Source: Chloroflexota bacterium
Lineage (GTDB): Bacteria > Chloroflexota > Anaerolineae > Anaerolineales > Villigracilaceae
Length of the DNA: 64,000 nucleotides
Assembly: GCA_024224815.1 (NCBI GenBank)
Contig: JAAENC010000350.1
Span: 1-64,000, forward strand
Direction: 5' to 3'
Positions 34,448-42,570 of the stretch are shown piece after piece (positions within the stretch are counted from its first letter, which is position 1; the number at the start of each line of letters is the position of its first letter). The translations under genes and the position numbers were made by a program. Under the pieces are notes generated by a model that was not told the DNA's origin, searched no databases, and saw only the letters and a program-made list of their open reading frames with translations.

Positions 34448-34777
34448 TTAACAATGTGCCTCAAAACAGGTCACGCCCTGCGAGCCGACAGCCGCGCTAT
34501 GCACCGTATTAGCGGGCAACTCGAGTCTGTCGCCACTGTGCAGGGTGAGTTCTTGCTTTTCCTCGGGCAAAATAAAAGTGATCGAGCCGCGAAGCACATA
34601 AATGATTTTGTGATAAGTGTGCAAATGCGGCGCATAAAGGTCATTAGGGTTATTTGACCACGCATAATAGCTTAAACCCTCGTTATGCAAAATCTCTTCA
34701 AGCGTTTTTTGTGTGGGCGCTTTCTCTTTTCCCCAGCGAAGAACTTTTATTTGCTCAAGCGTAGCCATTTTTTGCAC
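34448..34777 (-). CDS. small cupin-domain protein
   Basis: 109 residues, one cupin barrel. Metal-ligand motif 1 reads YAPHLHTYHKIIYVLRGSITFILP (His-x-His...), and motif 2 lies in LHSGDRLELPANTVHSAAVG. Single-domain cupins of this type are often small sensors or dioxygenase-like enzymes; the substrate cannot be told. It starts right at the stop of the YbaK gene (adjacent, same strand), so the two share a transcript. Confidence 0.8.
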   Translation of the reverse strand: MQKMATLEQIKVLRWGKEKAPTQKTLEEILHNEGLSYYAWSNNPNDLYAPHLHTYHKIIYVLRGSITFILPEEKQELTLHSGDRLELPANTVHSAAVGSQGVTCFEAHC

Positions 34778-35254
34778 CTATTCCTTTTTTGCAAACTCTC
34801 CAATCTCTACTTCTTTTAGCACTTTTTGAAAATCGTGATTTTTCATCATGATAGCAGCGCCTCTTTGTCCGGAGCCAAAAGAAATTTCTTCGGGGATAAA
34901 TACGTTTTGGTCCGCAAGCAAGCGTAGTGGATTCGCTAATCCGATGGGTGGGACAGTTCCGATTTCGTAGCCGGTAACACTCTTGACCTCATCTTTGGTC
35001 GCCATTGTCATACGTGATCGCCCAAGATGGGCGCGTAGCGCAGACCAAGAGAGTTGGCTGGGGCCAGCAATCATAACGAGAATAAAATCATCTTTGCCCA
35101 CCCGAAAAAGGATGCTGCGAATAATCTGATTGATGTTTTGGTCGCGTTCTGCGGCGGCTTCTGCTATAGATCTTATTGCCCGCTTATGCCAGAAAACCTG
35201 ATGTGGGGCATTGAGCGCGGCTAAAGCAAGTGAGACAGGGGGCGTTATTTTCAT
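34778..35254 (-). CDS. YbaK/EbsC family aminoacyl-tRNA deacylase
   Basis: 158 residues from the ATG at 35254; an in-frame ATG at 35269 overlaps the -10 box and is unlikely. YbaK-like domain: NINQIIRSILFRVGKDDFILVMIAGPSQLSWSALRAHLGRSRMTMATKDEVKSVTGYEIGTVPPIGL and FGSGQRGAAIMMKNHDF. The conserved Lys of the family (RS.lf) is replaced by Ile/Arg in SILFR, so catalytic detail is uncertain. Such proteins hydrolyse mischarged tRNA. TATAAT lies 6 nt before the ATG, so translation is probably leaderless. Confidence 0.88.
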   Translation of the reverse strand: MKITPPVSLALAALNAPHQVFWHKRAIRSIAEAAAERDQNINQIIRSILFRVGKDDFILVMIAGPSQLSWSALRAHLGRSRMTMATKDEVKSVTGYEIGTVPPIGLANPLRLLADQNVFIPEEISFGSGQRGAAIMMKNHDFQKVLKEVEIGEFAKKE

Positions 35255-35293
35255 GGCTCTATTATACATCTAGCAATAGCCCAGAGAAAATCA

Positions 35294-35322
35294 TTGACAT
35301 CGTTATGGCTTCGTTTTATAGT
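35294..35322 (+). promoter_or_regulatory. near-consensus sigma70 promoter of the TM-HhH gene
   Basis: TTGACA (35294-35299), 17-bp spacer, TATAGT (35317-35322), then a ~35-nt leader with a GGAGG ribosome-binding site before the ATG at 35364. Confidence 0.85.
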
Positions 35323-35363
35323 TACTAAACTATTTTGTTCTATATTCAACTTACGGAGGACTA

Positions 35364-35792
35364 ATGTTCGCACTTAATCTATTATCTGAATCCACAAATG
35401 AACCTAACCTAAGCTGGCTTTTGTGGCTGGTTTTAGCCATCTTTTTTGTCATCGTTATCGTTGGCTGGCTTGTGAGCAAGAAAAAAGATGATGCGCCAGT
35501 TGCTGCACCCAGTATGCCCGAGACACCTGCCGAGCCTGCTACACCAGATGTTTTGAAGAAATTAGAAGGGATTGGCCCAAAGGTTGAAGGCGTTTTGAAC
35601 GCAGCCGGTATCACATCCTTTGCTCAATTAGCAGAAGCAGATGTAGAAAAACTCCGCGAAGTGCTAGCCGCAGCCAAACTTCAAATGATGGACCCCTCCG
35701 GCTGGATAGAGCAAGCCGAACTCGCCGCAAAAGGTGATTGGGATGCGCTTGAAAAATTACAGGATGAGCTAAAGGGCGGTCGCCGATCCTAA
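35364..35792 (+). CDS. membrane-anchored helix-hairpin-helix protein
   Basis: 142 residues. One transmembrane helix (about 18-38, LLWLVLAIFFVIVIVGWLV) is followed by a Pro/Ala linker and a C-terminal helix-hairpin-helix domain: LKKLEGIGPKVEGVLNAAGITSFAQLAEADVEKL...GWIEQAELAAKGDW. This domain (COG3743-like) is similar to those at the ends of some ribosomal-protein and complex I subunits and is a nonspecific DNA or protein binder. Strong promoter and ribosome-binding site suggest high expression. Function unknown. Confidence 0.8.
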   Translation: MFALNLLSESTNEPNLSWLLWLVLAIFFVIVIVGWLVSKKKDDAPVAAPSMPETPAEPATPDVLKKLEGIGPKVEGVLNAAGITSFAQLAEADVEKLREVLAAAKLQMMDPSGWIEQAELAAKGDWDALEKLQDELKGGRRS

Positions 35793-35805
35793 ATAAGATT
35801 TGCTA

Positions 35806-35844
35806 AAAAATTAACCCCGATAAAGAAATTTATCGGGGTTTTTC
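35806..35844. terminator. bidirectional terminator
   Basis: Perfect stem AACCCCGATAAA / TTTATCGGGGTT with GAAA-type loop and T run, between convergent genes. Confidence 0.92.
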
Positions 35845-35866
35845 TTTGTTCTGATAAGAAGATGGA

Positions 35867-37003
35867 TTAGGGTGCTTCGATCGCAGCAATTGCCTGGCGC
35901 GCTAATTTGGCAATCTCTTTCTCGTCACGCTTTAGCGTTAACGCTCTTAATTTGGGCAGGGTGCGTGGATCCTTGAGTTTTGTCAGCGCCCGAATTGCCT
36001 CTGTGCGCACCTCGATCGTTTCATCACTAAGTATTTCCAGTAAGTAGACTATTGCCCGCTCGCCCCCAATTTCTCCCAGTCCCCAAACGGCCTTTTCGCG
36101 TATCCATCGACTGGGGTTATTAAGGGCTTTGTCGAGAATCGGCAAAATACTTTCTCCAAACTCTAGCAGGGCCTCTAGTGCGCTCTCTGCTACATCATAA
36201 TTCGTATCATAAAATGCCATCTCTAAGGCATCTATAATTTGCCTTTCTTTTAATGGGCGTAAAAGAGCAATTGCATAGCGGCGTACTGTAGGGTCTTCGG
36301 TGTGCATAGCTTCAATGAGCGGGTCAAGAGCGACTTTCCCAAAAGATGCGATCACATTCATTAGAGTCTTGATTGCATCGCTTCGCCCATACCACCAAAA
36401 AGAATCGTGTAGCGCATCTACTAAATAGGGGATTGTTTCCGGTGCCCCAATTTCGCCGAGTGTTTGCGCGGCTGCCATGCGAACGTTAATTTCTGCATCA
36501 TCCAATAGGTCGGCGATATTAAGATAGGTCTTTGGCTCACGAAATTTTCCTAGCGCAATAAGGGTGGCGATACGTACATCGGGGTCAGAATCACTGAGCG
36601 CAACCAGCAAATGGGGGATAGTCTCGGTATTTTTGATATTACCCAAGCTATTTGCTGCGCGGATTTGTAGCTTGTAGTTGTCACTTTTAAGAGCAGATAA
36701 TATCAAAGCAAGAGCATTTGGAGATTGAATTTTTTCTAAAATGAAAATGACTTTTTCTTTTGTCGAAAAAGCTGCTCTTTTCAAAGCAATTTCTAAAGCG
36801 GGGATAGCTTTTGTGCCTAGTCGGGCTAAAATCTGAGAGGCTATTTTTTGCAAAGCCTCGTCTTGGCTTTCTAAAGCACTAATCAGTGTAACTGCACCTT
36901 CTTCCCCCATCTTCAAAAAGTTGCGCGCAGCTTGGTCGCGCTTCTTTTTATCTTTACTAGATAATCCTTTCAACAAAGCTTTTTGATTCTTTTTCCAAGC
37001 CAT
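35867..37003 (-). CDS. HEAT-repeat protein
   Basis: 378 residues made of about eleven HEAT / PBS-lyase-type repeats of ~31 residues, each with the pattern ...DPDVRIATLIALGKFREPKTY... or ...EINVRMAAAQTLGEIGAPETIPYLVDAL. No other domain or signal peptide; a basic N-terminus (MAWKKNQKALLKGLSSKDKKKRD). Such proteins are cytosolic scaffolds or assist cofactor attachment (EboA, phycobilin lyase-like); no target is visible here. GGAG precedes the ATG. Confidence 0.88.
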   Translation of the reverse strand: MAWKKNQKALLKGLSSKDKKKRDQAARNFLKMGEEGAVTLISALESQDEALQKIASQILARLGTKAIPALEIALKRAAFSTKEKVIFILEKIQSPNALALILSALKSDNYKLQIRAANSLGNIKNTETIPHLLVALSDSDPDVRIATLIALGKFREPKTYLNIADLLDDAEINVRMAAAQTLGEIGAPETIPYLVDALHDSFWWYGRSDAIKTLMNVIASFGKVALDPLIEAMHTEDPTVRRYAIALLRPLKERQIIDALEMAFYDTNYDVAESALEALLEFGESILPILDKALNNPSRWIREKAVWGLGEIGGERAIVYLLEILSDETIEVRTEAIRALTKLKDPRTLPKLRALTLKRDEKEIAKLARQAIAAIEAP

Positions 37004-37062
37004 ATTCTCTCCTCTTTCTACTTCTATTGTACATCGAAAATTTGGTAGTGGTCTTTAAGCAA

Positions 37063-37168
37063 GTGATGATTTTGCGAGCGAAGCGAAGCAATCTCCTTGA
37101 ACACAGAGTAATTATCCTAAATGAGACTGCTTCAGCGATAAAGCTGCCTCGCAGATTCATATCATCAC
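37063..37168. repeat. dispersed palindromic repeat, family A copy 4 (diverged)
   Basis: GTGATGATTTTGCGAGCGAA at the left, GCAATCTCC / GAGACTGC inner arms, and CCTCGCAGATTCATATCATCAC at the right. Ends still complementary (GTGATGAT / ATCATCAC). Located between the divergent HEAT and MBL genes. Confidence 0.65.
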
Positions 37169-37236
37169 TTACTTATGAACGACGACCGAAAATTTTACTA
37201 TCATGTTATTATCAGGATAGTCAATTTTGGAAAAAT

Positions 37237-37983
37237 ATGTCTGTTTATTATCTCAACACTTTTACTTGCAATGCCCGCTTTTTTGCTGACTGGAAAACAG
37301 GCCTGCTCTCCCTTTTGGTCGAAACAGAGCAAGGACTTGTACTCATTGATACAGGCCTTGGCAAGGCAGAATACGAAAATCCGTCCTCTTTTACACAGGC
37401 TTTTCGCGTAGTCGCAGAAATGCCTTTTAATGCAAACGAAGCTGCTATCACGCAAATTGAGAAAATGGGCTATAAAGCCGAAGATGTGAAGCATATTCTC
37501 CTCACACATATGCACTTCGATCACGTCAGTGGAATCACCGACTTTCCTCATGCTAAAATCCACATTTTTCGTCAGGAATATGACGCCTTTATGGGAAAGA
37601 GACGGAGCTTTTTTGAACTCGCTTACGACAAAAGATATATTGCCCATAAGCCCGACGTTCAACTTTATGATGATGTTGGCGAAAAATGGTTTGATTTTGA
37701 CGCAATTCGTCTTCCTTTTTCTCCAGAGATGTGGCTGATTCCGCTCAAAGGACATTCGCGCGGGCATTGCGGCGTAGCCATCCAAAAAGCTGATGGCTGG
37801 ATATTGCACTGCGGCGATGCTGCTGGAGACTTCCGTAAGGATATTCCCAAATGGGCAATTCGCCTTTTCCTTGGGCCACATGAGCCTCGTTTACGCGCTT
37901 TTGGCGAAGCGCACCCTGAAATAATGTTAACCGCTTCGCATATGTTTTTAGATTTTTTCGAAGGGAAGAGTAATGACCAATAA
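37237..37983 (+). CDS. MBL-fold metallo-hydrolase
   Basis: 248 residues from the ATG at 37237; the frame is open upstream but that stretch lies in the repeat. Metal motifs: LTHMHFDHVSG (HxHxDH), GHSRGHCGVAI, HCGDAAGD and a final SH. LLVETEQGLVLIDTGLG at the N-terminus is typical of the AHL-lactonase-like/ glyoxalase II-like branch. Substrate unknown. Its stop overlaps the start of the phosphotransferase-like gene by 11 bp, so the two are translationally coupled. Confidence 0.85.
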   Translation: MSVYYLNTFTCNARFFADWKTGLLSLLVETEQGLVLIDTGLGKAEYENPSSFTQAFRVVAEMPFNANEAAITQIEKMGYKAEDVKHILLTHMHFDHVSGITDFPHAKIHIFRQEYDAFMGKRRSFFELAYDKRYIAHKPDVQLYDDVGEKWFDFDAIRLPFSPEMWLIPLKGHSRGHCGVAIQKADGWILHCGDAAGDFRKDIPKWAIRLFLGPHEPRLRAFGEAHPEIMLTASHMFLDFFEGKSNDQ

Positions 37984-38977
37984 TAAAACTAAGCTTTGGG
38001 AAGAGCCCAACTGGCACGATGAAGTCCATGCCTGGATTCATGCTGTTTTGAAACGAGAGGGCATAACTCTAACGGGTAATATCGGGCAAGAGCATGTTCG
38101 TCAATGGTCAAATGTGTTGACCGTACCAACCAATGAGGGGACGCTCTATTTCAAAGCCGCTGAACCTGCACTTCACCACGAAGCTGCATTAACAGATGCG
38201 CTTGCTCGTTGGGAAGCAAATTTTGTGCCCGCGCTTCTCGATGTGGATACTGAAAAGAGCTGGTTCTTAATGCGCTCCAGCGGAACACCTTTGCGTACAT
38301 TCATTAAAGCAGAAAAAAGCTTGCATCGCTGGAAAGCTATCTTAGAAGATTTTGTAGCTTTTCAAAAGCGTCTTGCCAGCCGCACCGATGAGCTGATCTT
38401 GCTTGGCGCATTTGACCGTCGGCTTGTCAAACTCCCCGCACTATTTGAAGAATTGATCGTAAAAGAAGATGAAATGCTCCTCGATGAAGACGAGAGCCTG
38501 ACAAGCGATGAATATGCCCGCCTAAAAAAATGCGCTCATCTTTTTCAAGAGATGTGTGCTGAATTGTCCTCTTTCAATATTCCAGAAAGCCTTCATCACG
38601 ACGATTTTCACGATGCCAATGTTTTTATTCAAAACGACAAACCCATTTTCACCGATTGGGGAGAAAGCGCGGTTACGCATCCATTCTTTACGCTTATTGT
38701 TCTGCTAAGGGGCGCAGAAAACTCGTTAGGGCTTGATGAAAACGCGCCAGAAATAAAAGAATTGACCAGTTATTATCTGGAAAACTGGCAGGACTTTGCT
38801 TCTCCCAAAGATTTGACAAGAGCTGGAGAACTTGCGCTAAAAGTTGGTCTTGTTAACCGAGCACTTACCTGGCAACATGTTATTGCCCATATGGATGATG
38901 CAGGTAAAGCCGATTATGCCGTCGCTGTGCCTTCCTACCTAAAAGATTTTCTCAGTGCCATCGAAAATGACAAATAA
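37973..38977 (+). CDS. aminoglycoside phosphotransferase (APH)-like kinase
   Basis: 334 residues of the APH/choline-kinase fold. Catalytic loop LHHDDFHDANVFI (Asp in HxDxxxxN) and metal-binding FTDWGES (DFG-like) are intact; the N-terminal lobe has LYFKAAEPALHHEAAL. The substrate is unknown; such proteins in environmental bacteria phosphorylate small metabolites more often than drugs. It overlaps the MBL gene by 11 bp and the hemW start by 11 bp, within a tight three-gene operon. Confidence 0.85.
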   Translation: MTNNKTKLWEEPNWHDEVHAWIHAVLKREGITLTGNIGQEHVRQWSNVLTVPTNEGTLYFKAAEPALHHEAALTDALARWEANFVPALLDVDTEKSWFLMRSSGTPLRTFIKAEKSLHRWKAILEDFVAFQKRLASRTDELILLGAFDRRLVKLPALFEELIVKEDEMLLDEDESLTSDEYARLKKCAHLFQEMCAELSSFNIPESLHHDDFHDANVFIQNDKPIFTDWGESAVTHPFFTLIVLLRGAENSLGLDENAPEIKELTSYYLENWQDFASPKDLTRAGELALKVGLVNRALTWQHVIAHMDDAGKADYAVAVPSYLKDFLSAIENDK

Positions 38978-40169
38978 GAACGAATACGCCCTTTATTTTC
39001 ACATCCCTTTTTGTCGGCATCGCTGCGCCTATTGCGATTTCACCACCTATGCCGGGCAAGATTCCTTGATTCCCGCTTATGTGGATGCGCTCATTAAGGA
39101 GATAGCGCTTGTCGGTGGGAGTTTAACGGAAAAAGCGTACGCCAAGACAATTTTTTTTGGCGGTGGCACGCCCTCTCTCATGAGCGTTTCGCAATACGCA
39201 TCCATTTTTTCAGCGATTCGCGAAAATTTCCACATTAATCCCGATGCTGAAATTGCCCTCGAGGCAAATCCCGGCGCTTTATCGTCCAATTATTTTGATG
39301 CTTTGCGAGAAGTTGGCTTCAATAGAATTAGTTTTGGGGTCCAATCGACACACCCCGATGAACTGAAAATGCTCGAGAGAATTCATTCTTATGATGATGT
39401 CTTGACCGCAAATCTTGCCGCTCGAAAAGCAGGATTCGAAAACCTGAGCTTTGACTTGATCTTTGGCTTGCCGGAACAAACGCTAGAAAAATGGCAGGCT
39501 ACCGTTAAATTGCTCGCAGGATTGTCCCCGGAACATCTCTCGTTATATGCGCTAACGCTCGAGCACGGCACTCCCTTTGGGCGCTGGGCAGAGCGCGGGA
39601 TGCTCCCACTCCCTGACCCCGATCTGGCTGCCGAAATGTATGAGTGGGCAAGTGAATATCTTGAAAAGGCGGGGTATTTTCAGTACGAAATCTCAAATTG
39701 GTCAAAAGCAAAAAGAGAGAGTGAGCACAATTTGCAGTATTGGCGAAATTTGCCTTATTTGGGCTTTGGCGCGGGTGCGCACGGATATGCCAAGGGCATT
39801 CGTTATGCTAATGTTTTACAAATTCAGTCTTATATAAACGCCTTGGCAAATGGTGTGCCCAAAGATTTTCCGCTTTCTCCCGCAGTAAAGAATTTCCATC
39901 CAATCGATATTGAAGGCGAAATGAATGAGACAATGATGCTTGGTTTACGCCTGACGAGAGAAGGGGTTTCAAAAAGTGCTTTTCGTGCTCGCTTTGAAGT
40001 AGAGATGGAAGTTTTTTTTGAGACAGAAATTAATGAGTTGATGAAATATGATCTGCTGGAGTGGGGGCAAAAAGAAATATCCGAAGTTTCAAAAACTTCG
40101 GATATTTTGCGGCTGACCAAAAAAGCCCGCCTTTTAGGTAATCAGGTTTTTCAGCAATTTGTAAAATAA
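38967..40169 (+). CDS. hemW: radical SAM heme chaperone HemW
   Basis: 400 residues from the ATG at 38967, which overlaps the end of the preceding gene; a GTG 4 codons earlier is also possible. Radical SAM cluster motif FCRHRCAYCDF (CxxxCxxC plus the HemW-type phenylalanine). FGGGTPSLM, EANPG, RISFGVQS, GLPEQTLEKW, HNLQYWRNLPYLGFGAGAHGY and MMLGLRLTREGVS are HemW signatures; the HNxxYW motif distinguishes it from HemN, though the fourth Cys of true HemN is absent. It inserts heme into respiratory proteins. Confidence 0.92.
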   Translation: MTNKNEYALYFHIPFCRHRCAYCDFTTYAGQDSLIPAYVDALIKEIALVGGSLTEKAYAKTIFFGGGTPSLMSVSQYASIFSAIRENFHINPDAEIALEANPGALSSNYFDALREVGFNRISFGVQSTHPDELKMLERIHSYDDVLTANLAARKAGFENLSFDLIFGLPEQTLEKWQATVKLLAGLSPEHLSLYALTLEHGTPFGRWAERGMLPLPDPDLAAEMYEWASEYLEKAGYFQYEISNWSKAKRESEHNLQYWRNLPYLGFGAGAHGYAKGIRYANVLQIQSYINALANGVPKDFPLSPAVKNFHPIDIEGEMNETMMLGLRLTREGVSKSAFRARFEVEMEVFFETEINELMKYDLLEWGQKEISEVSKTSDILRLTKKARLLGNQVFQQFVK

Positions 40170-40175
40170 GCAGAG

Positions 40176-40214
40176 AAAAAATATCCCTCTCCTGTTTTTA
40201 GAGAAGGATATTTG
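40176..40214. terminator. bidirectional terminator
   Basis: Stem AAATATCC.TCTC / GAGA.GGATATTT between convergent hemW and a lipoprotein gene. Confidence 0.75.
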
Positions 40215-40243
40215 GAAAATGCTGGGGTATTCTAAATCAATAT

Positions 40244-41326
40244 TTAGTAGAGGCCCGGCTGACAATAACAATCTGGCTCTCCAAACCAAAAGTCTGGGTA
40301 TTGACAAGTTGGTGGTTGTACACACGCGCCTGGCGTGCTAGGTGTATCTTCTTTTGGTGGAGGTTCCGGACTAGGACAAAGCTGTGGTTCATAGCCGTTT
40401 GGTTTAAATCCATAGGCCGAGCGACATGCGTTGTCGAAAAGATAAAGCTCCCCAAGCGGGTAATTCTTATTGCTTCGTACAGGAGAGCCAGCAACCTCTG
40501 CTGTGAAGCGGTCGTTGTAATCTAGTTTTCCTACATCCCGTAGTCCGGCATCGGAAAGTACGCCAAGCATAAAGGTTCCATCTGTGAGTGATTTCTTGAA
40601 AGCAAATTGAATAGTAGCCCTTATGCCTGCGTTACTACGAATCCAGGCGAGGTCGGGGTCGTCTCCAATCCCGCGATCAAATATGAGTGTTTCATATCCA
40701 TCTGTTGTCTCAAGAGGCGCATCAGAGAGTTCAGCAGAAAGGCCACCAGTATCATGATTCTTGTCTTCAAAAACTTGCACGCTGGTATTTGTCCATTCTG
40801 CTGTATAAGGTGGCTGAGCCCAGACAATAACATCACCAAAGCCGTCTGCATCGTTATCGATTTCAACACCGTAATTGATTCCGATAGCGTTGTTCGGGTT
40901 TCCACTAATTAATTCGATTGAGATATAGTAAAAATCAGCATCCTGGCTCAGATTATAAGTAACAATGTCCATGTCAGAGACATAAGTCATATCTTGCATA
41001 AAAGGGCGTTCGAAGCGATTGATGTTATACGAATCCCCATAAGGCGCTCTTTTTTCAGGGGCAGTGTCTTTTGAAAAAACGTCGTAGATAATACCTCCCG
41101 TTGACGTTGATGACGATGGTGTTATTATGTGAACGATCTCTGGCGTGTTGGTTACAGGAATTTCTGTTGGTGGTAGAGCTTGAGGGATAAGTGTAGCTGT
41201 CGGCAAAACAGGAAGTGCAGCTGGGGGTGGTGGCGTAGGAGAAGGAGCGAGAAAGGGAAGGCTACAAGATAATGAGGTTAGAGTGAGAGAGAATAAAATC
41301 AAAAATACAGTTTTTTTTCTTTTCAT
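40244..41326 (-). CDS. large lipoprotein of unknown function
   Basis: 360 residues. Signal peptide with lipobox TSLSC (Cys21), then a Pro/Thr-rich linker to about 75. The body contains DMDIVTYNLSQDADFYYISIELISG and YGVEIDNDADGFGDVIVWAQPPY, which resemble the DOMON/ carbohydrate-binding-like beta domains with a Ca-binding-type DNDADGFGD stretch. The C-terminus has five Cys (CVQPPTCQYPDFWFGEPDCYC), probably disulfide-bonded outside the cell. A clear promoter lies at 41360-41388. Function unknown. Confidence 0.75.
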   Translation of the reverse strand: MKRKKTVFLILFSLTLTSLSCSLPFLAPSPTPPPPAALPVLPTATLIPQALPPTEIPVTNTPEIVHIITPSSSTSTGGIIYDVFSKDTAPEKRAPYGDSYNINRFERPFMQDMTYVSDMDIVTYNLSQDADFYYISIELISGNPNNAIGINYGVEIDNDADGFGDVIVWAQPPYTAEWTNTSVQVFEDKNHDTGGLSAELSDAPLETTDGYETLIFDRGIGDDPDLAWIRSNAGIRATIQFAFKKSLTDGTFMLGVLSDAGLRDVGKLDYNDRFTAEVAGSPVRSNKNYPLGELYLFDNACRSAYGFKPNGYEPQLCPSPEPPPKEDTPSTPGACVQPPTCQYPDFWFGEPDCYCQPGLY

Positions 41327-41359
41327 ACAAAGCTCCTTTTTAATGTCTTATTTCTACTT

Positions 41360-41388
41360 ATTATCCGTTCTTTTTTTTTCAAAGTCAA
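41360..41388 (-). promoter_or_regulatory. sigma70 promoter of the large lipoprotein gene
   Basis: Minus strand TTGACT (41388-41383), 17-bp spacer, GATAAT (41365-41360). I see nothing else in the gap up to 41534. Confidence 0.7.
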
Positions 41389-41534
41389 TAGTTTCTTTTG
41401 GGGATGCATGCCTCAGGAGTGGAATAGCTATCGTAAACACATATCCACACGTTCGACCAGTAAATTTTATTTTTCAAGGATAAATGTTAAGATGCTGAGA
41501 GGCTAAGAATGTATAACTTGAAGGGGTATTTAAA

Positions 41535-42017
41535 TTATTCTTTTTTCTCATAAAGGCATTCGACAATTTCCTGACTGCGGGCGTTAGCAAAGCCTTTGCT
41601 TTCTCTAACTACTAGAAAGCCACATTTTTCCAACACACGAGATGAGCTAAAGTTGTCTTTTGCTACTCTTGCAAAAATAGGACGTGCTTTGTTGTGCTTT
41701 TCAAGGAATTCTTTAAGTGCCCAAGTGGCAATACCTTGTCCCCAATACTCTTTGCCTAGCCAATAACTGATCTCTGGTTTTCCCTGATTTTCATAGCTCA
41801 GGACGCTTCCGGCAACATCTTCTTTGAAGATAATTGTTTTTATAATGACGGCTTTATTGTTTAGGATTTTCTGCCAATGCGCATTAAAAGTTTTCCTGTT
41901 ACTTGGGTCTTTGGCAGTAAAAGCGGCCATCTGATTTGCTTCTTGATCCAATTGGTTTTGGAAAAATATTTCGAGGTCGTCCTTGATAACATTGCGCAGA
42001 AAAAGATTGGCAGGCAT
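41535..42017 (-). CDS. GNAT-family N-acetyltransferase
   Basis: 160 residues, RimJ/RimL-like GNAT. Acetyl-CoA-binding region: ISYWLGKEYWGQGIATWALKEFLE (Q/RxxGxG/A), and the C-terminal SSRVLEKCGFLVVRESKGFA. The substrate (amine or protein N-terminus) cannot be told. It follows the YjbQ gene by 3 bp on the same strand, so they are probably co-transcribed. Confidence 0.88.
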   Translation of the reverse strand: MPANLFLRNVIKDDLEIFFQNQLDQEANQMAAFTAKDPSNRKTFNAHWQKILNNKAVIIKTIIFKEDVAGSVLSYENQGKPEISYWLGKEYWGQGIATWALKEFLEKHNKARPIFARVAKDNFSSSRVLEKCGFLVVRESKGFANARSQEIVECLYEKKE

Positions 42018-42020
42018 ATT

Positions 42021-42440
42021 TTATTCCCCTATAATCTGTAGAACTAACTCACGTTGACGAGCGCGATTGTCAAAATCGACAAAGATAATTTGTTGCCATG
42101 TTCCCAGCGTGAGGCGACTTTCGGTAAAGGGAACGGAGAGAGATGGCCCTAATAATGCAGCGCGGACATGGCTGTGCCCGTTGCCATCGTGCCAGCGGGC
42201 ATTATGTTCATAATGACGATTTGGATCAATAATCTCATCGAAAAGACGCTGTAAATCGCTTATGCAACCAGATTCATATTCGATTGTGGTCAGCGCGCTG
42301 GTGGCGGAAGGAGCGAAGATGGTTACGGTACCATTTTTAAGCTCAGAAGCGAGTATTTGTTGAGTAACCGCATCCGTGATGTCGCGAATATCGCCATCGC
42401 CATGTGTTTGGAATTGGAGGGTGAAGGTTTTTACGGGCAT
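42021..42440 (-). CDS. YjbQ family (UPF0047) protein
   Basis: 139 residues. The family motifs are FAPSATSALTTIEYESGCISDL, HNARWHDGNGHSHVRAALLGPSLSVPF and LTLGTWQQIIFVDFDNRARQRELVLQIIG. Conserved His residues bind a metal; some homologs have weak thiamine-phosphate synthase activity but the physiological role is unclear. GGAG precedes the ATG. Start of a two-gene set with the GNAT gene. Confidence 0.92.
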   Translation of the reverse strand: MPVKTFTLQFQTHGDGDIRDITDAVTQQILASELKNGTVTIFAPSATSALTTIEYESGCISDLQRLFDEIIDPNRHYEHNARWHDGNGHSHVRAALLGPSLSVPFTESRLTLGTWQQIIFVDFDNRARQRELVLQIIGE

Positions 42441-42507
42441 AGCTTTTCTCCAGTTATGGGTTTTGGATTGCTGTTCTAAGCGAATTTGAGTGAAATTTGT
42501 TTTGGTA

Positions 42508-42546
42508 ATAAAAAAGGCTGAAAAGTCCCCTGAACTTTTCAGCCTT
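42508..42546 (-). terminator. terminator of fhs
   Basis: Perfect stem AAGGCTGAAAAGT / ACTTTTCAGCCTT, 25 bp after the fhs stop; A run on the plus strand gives the minus-strand T tail. Confidence 0.9.
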
Positions 42547-42570
42547 CAACTTTAAACCTTCTAACTTAAT

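Noticed and set aside
37027-37236. 70-residue extension of the MBL hydrolase frame
   Set aside because: It runs through a family A palindromic repeat and has no MBL homology.
37973-38977. Aminoglycoside-resistance gene
   Set aside because: Only the APH fold is supported; context with hemW and an MBL hydrolase suggests a metabolic kinase.
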